Source: Larix kaempferi (Eukaryota > Streptophyta > Pinopsida > Pinales > Pinaceae). Taken from it: a stretch of 64,000 bases of DNA. The position numbers were made by a program, and so were the translations under genes. The stretch is taken from contig BSBM01000877.1 in NCBI GenBank assembly GCA_027924585.1, forward strand, positions 3,597,501 to 3,661,500, written 5' to 3'. Every line of letters begins with the position of its first letter. Position 1 is the stretch's first letter. Shown piece by piece: positions 56,475-64,000 of the stretch. The notes under the pieces were generated by a model, which saw only the letters and a program-made list of their open reading frames with translations, was not told the origin of the DNA and searched no databases.

Positions 56475-58505
56475 TTACTTCTTCCTCGAAGTGTCATCAA
56501 TCTGAAGAATGCCAAGCCTCTCCCTAAAGTACTCGAACTTCACCCTAGCTAGTGGCTTCGTCAGCACATCTGTAATCTGCTCGTCCGTCGCAACATACAG
56601 GAGCTTCACAACTCCTCTCTGCACCATATCCCTGATATAGTGATATTTGATCTCTATGTGTTTCGACCTATCATGAAACACTGGGTTCTCGGACAGCTTT
56701 ACACAACTCTGGTTATCACAGAAGATACCAGTAGCATCCAACGGGAGATCAAATAACTCAAATAGTAGCTTCCGTAGCCATACTGCCTCACAACTAGCTG
56801 AACAGGCTGCAACATACTCCGCCTCAGCTGTACTCAGTGCTACGTAGGACTGCTTCCTGCTAAACCAAGAGATCACACCTGATCCCATACTGAAGCAGCA
56901 CCCAGATGTGCTCTTCCTATTTGCAGCATTGCCAACCCAATCTGAATCAACATAACCCTGCAGGTTAAACTTTTGATTCGCCTCATACTTGAGCCCATAA
57001 TCCACTGTACCCTTCAGGTACCTCAAAACATGCTTTACAACAACCAGATGAACACTCCTTGGATCTGTCAAGAACTGACTCAATGTGTTCACCGCAAAGC
57101 AAATATCTGGTCTCGTGTTCGTCAGGTACATCAAGGACCCAATCATCTGACGATACATATAGACATCAACCGGATCAGATGAAGCATCACATAGAAGCTT
57201 CAGATTCAATGCCATAGGTGTGGCCATGACCTTGCAATCCATCATCCCGAATCTCTTCAGGATATCTACTGTGTACTTCCCTTGACCAAGGAAGATCCCA
57301 CCTGCACTCTGCCACACCTCCATACCTAGGAAATAATGCATCATTCCCAAATCTTTCATATCGAACTCAGCAGCAAGCTTCCTCTTAGTATCTGCAATCA
57401 ATCTGTCATCTCCTATTACAAATAAGTCATCCACATATAGGAGTAGAATCTCAGGATTCCCTTCCTCAACCTTGTAGTAAAGGTTGGAATCCGCTTTACT
57501 CTTGGTAAAGCCCAAAATAGATAGGAAACTGTCCATCCTACCATACCAAGTTCTGGGAGCTTGCTTCAAGCCATACAAGGCTTTCTTCAATCTACACACA
57601 TATGACTCCCTGTCATGTATTTCAAACCAAGTGGCTGCTCCACATATACTTCCTCTTCAACTACACCATTCAAGAAAGCAGTCTTGACATCCATCTGGTG
57701 TATTTTCCATTTCATTGCTGCAGCCAGGGAAAGTACTGTTCTGATGGAAGTATACCTGGATACAGGTGCAAAAGTTTCTTCATAATCTATTCCCTCTTTC
57801 TGAGAGAATCCACAAGCTACGAATCTTGTTTTGTATTTTTCTACACTGCCATCTGCAGCATGCTTGATTTTGTAGATCCATTTGGAAGTCACAACAGACT
57901 TTTCTTTAGGTCTTGGGACAACATCCCAAACATCATTCTTCATTATTGATTGGTATTCCTCAACCATGGCATCCTTCCATTCTTTCTTTTCTGCTGCTTC
58001 TTCATAACTGGAAGGCTCTTTGTTCATAATGTCACAGAGTAAAGCAACATAGCTGGTATGTGATCTGGTTCTCTTCTTTGCTCTGTGTTCTTCTTTTGGA
58101 ATGCCAAATCTTTCTGCATCTTGAATGAGCTCTCTGGCCCATGCAGGTTTCCTCTTGTGAAAGTTATCCTCACGAGGTGGATCTACAGGTTCTTGCGGAT
58201 CTTCAAACTCACGAACAACTTCTGGAACTGCTTCAGTCATGGTAGTGTCTTGAAATCTAGTTTCCTTAGGTTCTTCATAAACTTCGATAGGTGCCTTCCT
58301 TGATTTGATGAATGTTGAGTTTTCATCAAATGTTACATCCCTGCTGACATCAATCTTCTTGAACCCTAGAAAGTATATTTTGTAATCCTTCGAGCTTTCA
58401 TTGTAACCCACAAAGATACCCTTCTTTCCTGAAGGATATAGTTTAGTCCTCTTTTCCTTTGGGACATGAGTGTATACTGGACAACCAAATATTCTAAGAT
58501 GGCTG
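56475..58505 (-). pseudogene. Copia E reverse transcriptase-RNase H
   Basis: From a stop at 58508 the frame reads through HLRIFGCPVYTHVPKEKR, RPKEKSVVTSKWIYKIKH and MDVKTAFLNGVVEEEVY to a frameshift near 57590. From 57599 an open frame of 374 codons carries CRLKKALYGLKQAPRTWYG, LLLYVDDLFV (catalytic Asp pair), DMKDLGMMHYFLGMEVW, then RNase H YVDSDW and STAEAEYVAAC, ending DTSRKK at 56475. The enzyme copies element RNA into DNA. This half is the best preserved copia coding region in the window. Confidence 0.92.
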
Positions 58506-58507
58506 AC

Positions 58508-59406
58508 TTAAAGTTTCTTACCAGAAAAGACCTCTTCTGGTGTCTTGTTGTCCAATATCTTGTGGGGTGTTCTGTTCTGCACATATACAGCTATTCTAGC
58601 TGCTTCTGCCCATAGATGCATAGGTAGATCCTGGTCATGCAGCATTGCCCTTGCTGCTTCCATGATTGTTCTGTTCTTACTTTCTGCAACTCCATTATGT
58701 TGAGGATTATAAGGAGCAGTCAACTCCCTCTTAATCCCTGAATCACTACAAAGCTTCTTGAAGTCACCTGAGGTGAATTCTCCACCATTGTTGGATCTGA
58801 ATGTTTTGATCTTCTTGTCAGTTTGATTCTCCATCAAGGTTTTGAATTCCTTGAACTTATCAAACACCTCATCTTTGTTCTTCAAGAAGTATACCCAAGT
58901 CTTCCTGGAGAATTCATCAATAAATGAGGCATAGTAAACATACCCGCTCAGAGAACTAGATGACATAGGACCACATACATCTGAGTGGATGATTTCCAGG
59001 ATGTCTTTTTCCTTGCTTTCACTGCTTGGGAAAGCCTTCTTAATGTTATTACCTTTTGCACATCCTTTGCAAACACCTTCATGTTTGGTCTTGATTTCAG
59101 GAAGACCCTCTACACCCTTGTTGCAATTGGAAGTGCCCTATAGTGCATATGAGCAAGTCTTCTATGCCAAAGTTCACTTGGCTCCATGGATTCAAGTACC
59201 ATGGCATGTTCAGGTTGTCCCTTCAATTTATACAAACCTCCCTCTTGCTCTCCAATCACTACTGCATCATCTATGTTCTTTCCCTTTGGCCACATTAGGA
59301 CTTGGCCATCCACAAATGCAACCCTCATACCTTTTGCATCCAATGCAGAGATGTAGAGTAAGTTCTTCTTGAGCCCAGGTACATAAAGGACTTCTTTCAT
59401 CTTCAA
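58508..59406 (-). pseudogene. Copia E integrase
   Basis: Zinc-binding region HRRLAHMHY and CKGCAKG (H-H-C-C). Catalytic core HSDVCGP (first Asp), FRSNNGGEF where the second Asp is replaced by Asn, and HNGVAESKN (Glu). A frameshift lies near 59112 between the zinc region and core, and a TAA follows GKKL at 58508. Integration activity would be lost from the Asp change alone. Confidence 0.9.
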
Positions 59407-59457
59407 AGATTTTCCAGAATCTAGGTTGTAGGAGGCTTCACCACTTCCTTTGATTGG

Positions 59458-60516
59458 TTATTGATAATCATCCCCAAGTTTCACCTTATGGGGTGATTCA
59501 TGTTCAGATAGATTCACAAAAGATTCCTTAAACCCAGTCATGTGTTTGGAAGCCCCACTGTCAATCAACCAATCATTACAACCATGGGAGATAGTACCTG
59601 TGAGAGCCGAAATTAGAACATATTCTTCTTCACTTGATGAGTCATCACTATCACTTTCTGCCCTAGCCTTCTTCTTTGGAGGTTCATCATCTTTGGCAGC
59701 ATGAGCATGATATCTTCTTTTGTTATTCTTCTTCTTCTTGTTGAATTTTTTGTTGTTATCTTTCTTCTTCTTGGGACAATCTGAAGCAAAGTGTCCCTTC
59801 TCATTGCTGTTTAAGCATCTGAGATCTTTCTTATCTTTATGATAATGGTGGTGTGAGAATCTCCTGTTATGAGATGATTCCTTCTTGGACTTGCCTTTCC
59901 TGGCATGTGCTATGAGAGCTTGATATTCATTTCCCATCTTTTCTTCTCGGGACACAAGCCTAGCTTCTTCTTGAGAGCATTCTTCCCGCAATCTGTTGAA
60001 GGAGATCAACTTCTTCCTTGCACAAATTCCTTGAATAAAGGAATCCCATGACCTGGGTAGGCCATTTAGAGTGGTCATCACCACTTCACCATTCTCCACC
60101 ATTTCATCCACTGCTTCTAGTTGTTCCTTGATTTGGGAGACCCTTGAAAAATAAGATTGAATGGTTTCTCCATTCTGAAACTTTACTCCTTTCAATTGGT
60201 TCCGCAGGGTCATCTTCCGATTTATGTTCTTCCCTTCAAATAGCTTGGTCAAAGAGTCAAACATCTCCTTGGGTGTCTTTAGAGAAGACACATGGGGTAT
60301 GAGATGGTCTTTGATAGAATCAACAATGATTCTCTTTGCCTTTACCAAGTTCTTCTTATGCAATACCTTATCCTCTTCATCCTCTGGGATAGGGATGTCT
60401 TCCTTTACATATGAGTCCAACTCATTCTCTTCCAGGATTAACCCAATCCTATACTTCCAAGCTCAGAAGTTATCAGCTCCTTCAAGCTTATCCTCAAGCT
60501 TGGTGTGGTGAGACAT
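59458..60516 (-). pseudogene. Copia E gag and protease
   Basis: ATG at 60516 (MSHHTKLEDKLEGADNF), then an in-frame TGA (60465-60463) before AWKYRIGLILEE. Open for 320 codons from 60420. Gag core includes MTLRNQLKGVKFQNGETIQ and LNGLPRSWDSFIQG. The zinc knuckle reads C-LNS-NEKG-H-FASD-C with the second Cys replaced by Ser. A lysine-rich stretch and acidic DSDDSSSEEE precede the protease DWLIDSGASKHMTG (D-S-G-A). A TAA after DDYQ ends the frame at 59458. Gag forms the particle and the protease matures it. Confidence 0.92.
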
Positions 60517-61078
60517 CTTAAAGAGTACTTCAAATGGAAATAGAAAAGATTTAGGTCTTACCACTTGAAATGCTGAAAACTGGATCTGGTCCTGGATTAG
60601 GGTTTGTCGAAAAAACCGTAAAAATTAAAAATGTGAATTTCAATTTTCTGAAAGGATAGAAAGATGCACCTTGATGAGCTGATCATCCTAGTGTATTCAG
60701 AATTTGAGATCAGCAAAGCTTTACCCTTCAGATTTTCCTTTTTGTCCTCCCGGGTTCACTAGGGAGAGCCCTGAATTAGGGTTTGAGTTTCCCGGAGATC
60801 TACCCAGCCAAAAATCTCGATCCAAAGCTCTAAACTTCGATTTTTGCAAGGAGCTTCTAGCTATGTCTTCAGATTTCAGAAATTCCTATTTTTGTGGAAA
60901 CCCTAATTTTTAGGGCCAAATCTAAAAATGCTCAGAATTGAATTCTGATTGGACAGATAGATTCTCCTTGATGAGTAGAGTCAATCTACTATACTGATTT
61001 TCCAAAATCTGTGGAGAGAAACCCAATAAACAAGAAACTCAAGTTTCCATCACTGCAAAATGTCTTCTTCTCAGGTTA
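60517..61078 (-). other. Copia E leader
   Basis: Non-coding, about 560 bp between primer site and gag. Shows weak similarity to the copia B/D leaders (TGATGAGCTGATCA / AAGGCGCAT-type segments). Confidence 0.6.
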
Positions 61079-61090
61079 GGTTTGATACCA
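61079..61090 (-). other. Primer binding site of copia E
   Basis: Minus strand TGGTATCAAACC directly after the 5' LTR; initiator tRNA-Met type in its first eight bases, differing from copia B (TGGTATCAGAGC). Confidence 0.85.
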
Positions 61091-61694
61091 TGTTAAATTT
61101 TGAGCATTAATTCACAATACTCTAGGATCTTCACTGAGAGAATAACATATACAGTATATCAATGCATAACAATCACAATAAGCATCACAAGCATCACAAG
61201 AATCAAAAGCATGAGAGACAAGAGACACAGAGTTTCTGTGGGGAAAACCCTAAGGTGAAAAACCCCACAACTTCCTCAGAGATAGAGAGAGCAATGGCTC
61301 AACCAAAGTACAACCAAAATACACTGAGATAGTCTCCTAGTAGCAGATGATCCTCCTCCTCACTAGTGCGCCACTTTTTGAGTGATAGAGATATGACTTT
61401 CCGAATGATCTAAATAGAGATCTCCTGATCTCTATTTATACTAACCTGTTTGCCCAGTGACCTTATGGGGCTGACTTGTCTAGCTAGGTACATCCACAAT
61501 ATAATATATATTTCAGGGCCGACCCCACACATGGTGGTCTAATAACCCATCGGCAAGTACACACACTTGCAACACTTGTCAATCCACATGACGACACTTC
61601 CTTATAGAGGAATAACACATCTCTAATAAGGGTACAATAAATATATATGAAATACATAGATGAAATACATTCCGAAGTTACATATACATCAACA
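61091..61694 (-). repeat. 5' LTR of copia E
   Basis: 604 bp; minus strand starts TGTTGATGTATATG and ends ATTTAACA. A TATA-like TATAAATAG is at about 61433-61441 on the minus strand. Confidence 0.93.
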
Positions 61695-64000
61695 AGAGGC
61701 TGTATTAGGGTTTGAGTTACGGTTAGGAATTTGAAAAGGATGAAATTATATAGGGAAAATTTTAAGGATCCATAATTTTCTTAAAGTGTAGAAACCTTGG
61801 TCAATCTTACTAATTATCAATTCTCAACCATAAAATATTTGGCAATATTTTTTAAAACATATTCAAAATTCTAAGTGTTGTATTTAATTTTTGGACAATT
61901 TTCGCGATTTTTAGAGTGAAAATATTTAATCCTATGGAATTTGGGAAAATCATATTAGAAAAAAAATGGAATATGGAGAATATATTTTGGGAAAAAAAGC
62001 CTCGAAAATCATTCCATTGGCTAACTTCCCCCCCTAACATTTCCCCTGAAATTATGGCCTTTGATAATATTTATGTTCAATAACAAGGGCACGAAGGAAT
62101 ACTTGGTCAAGGGTAGTGCTCTCAAATATAGCTACTTCATTACGGAAAAAAATAAGAAAACTAGAATTAAATCTAAGCACAAGGGCCTATTATGGATCTC
62201 TAATATAAAGTTGAAGGCAAAGCTTGGGGAAGATTTCAATGAATTGCTAGACTAATTACCTTGGAGTCCAACATAATTGAAACTATTTTCATATAAGGGT
62301 AAATGTCATATGAAGGCATGGCACAAAATCCCACATAGTAATGAGATTGGATGTGTTGATACAGGCTTATTCATCATTAAGTTCAATGTAAACCTTCGTA
62401 GAAGCTTGGTGAGATTGATACTAAGCTTAAGCAAGCCCTAGGTTTTGGTTTTTGTTGAGTAGGATGGCAATGAAATATTAAATTAGGAAAAAGGGGATTT
62501 GGGTGGAGATTTGGCTCTAGAAAACCCAATCAAGGGCGATGTGGGAAAAAATGGCCTAAAACATAGTTAAGGGTGAAGTAGGCTAGGTTTTTTCAACCAA
62601 GGGTGCTTGTAAGAACCCAATTATTTTTGTGACAACATAAAATAAAATTATGGGGGGAGGGTGGCCTCAAAAATTTCCAGAAGCGATAGAACTAGGAACC
62701 AAAGATGAGGTGTGTTGTAACGATATGTTGAGAGAGGTTGTTGGGGTGGAGGATGGCCTTAGAAAAAACAAAACCTAATAGACATATTTAAAAAAAGGAG
62801 TTGATACAAGTTTATGGGGCGGAGGGTGACCTTAGAAGATCCCAAATGTGGAATTTCTTGTGTTGAGGAGAAGAATATGTGGGTGGGGGAAGCCTCCAAA
62901 TAACCTAAATTAGGCTAAGACCTTATTGCTTTAATACTAATGATAAAATACTAAACCATGTAACAAGAACCAAACAAAACATGCACAAAATACTAGCCAT
63001 ACATTAATCTAAAAAAAAGAAAAAAAAAGAAAAATTTGTAACTAATCTAAGAGAAAATATATTTATCATTATAACCATAGAAAGTGGAAATTAAGATCTT
63101 CTCAAAACTCTCTTGTTCAAGAATGAATCCAAGACTCCTTTTTATAGGTTTCCAATGTCTTTATGTCCAAAACCCTAGTCTATGTATGCAAGTCACTCAA
63201 GACTAGAAACTAATTTAATATGATAATGCAACTAAATTCTTAATGCCATATCACACAAATGATGGGCTTCTAACTAACTACCCAAAAATAATAATAAACA
63301 ATGCATTGAATTTGGGCATTATCTAACTAATTGTCGATAAATATTAATAAAATGCATCAACTAGCTAGAAGGGTGAACCTTTCTCTCCTGGATTGTTGGA
63401 CAATATTGTAACATCCTCAACAAGGGAACATTTCTCTCATAATTCATTGGTTGAGCTGACAATGTGTTCCTTCTCTTCACATGCACACTTCTATTGTAAT
63501 GTACCCTTCACCCAATACAACCAACAGGATGGGACAATAACCAAATATGGATTCTAAATTTCACCCAATGGTTGTATTGCGAATTCATAATAATTAAATA
63601 CGTGTGCATATGCATAGTAAAAATACACAGCAGAAACAAACTCCATCCACACACACAACACATGCATTTACAAGCATAATTATCAAAGACATAATAATAA
63701 AATCATTGCACATCAGATACAATAGAACACTTATCTTTAAAAAAGAAGATCCAAGCAACTGGCTATGTAAGAGCGATTTTCCACCCAACCTTAGGCACTT
63801 TGTCCAACATATACTCTTTATGTTGAGAGGCCATCCCCAAGCTAGGCTATGAGGCCACTAGGTCAAAGGAAACACCTATAGGCTTCTCTCTCTCATCCCA
63901 CAACCCATTCTTCTCTATATGCTTAGCCAAATGCTCATCCAAAGCTCTATAGAAACCTCACTTAGAAATCACGATCATGGAAACCCTTCCAACTGCCCCA
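61695..64000. other. AT-rich flanking DNA, no gene recognised
   Basis: No frame shows a known motif. At 62500-62920 a GGGTGGAGG.TGGCCT.AGAA-like motif recurs about five times at irregular spacing. An A-rich tract lies at 63013-63034. Frames of 60-82 codons at 62061-62255 and 63604-63852 are unsupported. Confidence 0.5.

Larger units (their letters stand above)
54434..61694 (-). mobile_element. Ty1/copia element E, nearly complete but decayed
   Basis: 7261 bp on the minus strand with LTRs at 61694-61091 (5') and 55029-54434 (3'), primer site, gag-protease-integrase-RT-RNase H in copia order and a 3' repeat array. The flanks AAGAG (54429-54433) and AGAGG (61695-61699) are only an offset match, so the duplication is not clean. 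LTRs differ by an 8-bp gap and scattered substitutions. Confidence 0.93.

Noticed and set aside
62061-62255. 64-codon lysine-rich frame
   Set aside because: No recognisable family, no flanking signals; AT-rich context makes chance frames likely.

Overview
This window is plant nuclear DNA. It is AT-rich, contains no complete host gene, and about 85% of it is nested LTR retrotransposons. Ty1/copia and Ty3/gypsy elements with several lengths of solo LTR, plus broken fragments of two plant nuclear genes (UTP13/TORMOZ-like WD40 and PEP carboxylase), suggest a seed plant with a large repeat-rich genome. A conifer or other gymnosperm is my guess, not something the sequence proves.

Layout. (1) Positions 1-48284 are one Ty3/gypsy element on the minus strand ('gypsy C'). 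Its 5' LTR is at 47380-48284 and it runs off the left edge inside the reverse transcriptase. Its leader-plus-gag segment (about 4.5 kb) is present four times in direct tandem (about 20.6-46.6 kb). Every unit carries the same solo LTR ('F') in gag. (2) A copia element ('B', 1014-20617) interrupts the pol region of C. Inside B lie a 593-bp solo LTR ('H', 5193-5785) and, in B's 3' LTR, a second Ty3 element ('gypsy A', 7796-20341, perfect CTCAC target duplication). (3) Another copia of the same defective family ('D', 34198-40780) and a 742-bp solo LTR ('G', 33441-34182) sit in the third tandem unit. (4) 48285-54433 is older DNA holding the UTP13 and PEPC gene fragments, a tRNA-like sequence, a foldback MITE and the start of another Ty3-type LTR. 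(5) A third copia ('E', minus, 54434-61694) is the most complete copia but has several lesions. (6) 61695-64000 is AT-rich DNA without recognisable genes.

How the parts relate. Insertion order can be read from the target-site duplications: C first, then solo LTR F in its gag, then tandem amplification, then B, D and G, and finally H and A inside B. The most unusual item is inside gypsy A. That element has lost RT and integrase but keeps gag-protease and an RNase H remnant. On the opposite strand it carries a spliced gene whose protein resembles the plant mobile domain (PMD/MAIL1-like) family. The gene has three phase-compatible exons with consensus splice sites and no stop over about 407 codons, while the sense gag-pol frame around it has at least five stops. 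The tandem four-fold gag/leader amplification inside one retroelement, joined at a shared AGGAA, is the second notable structure.
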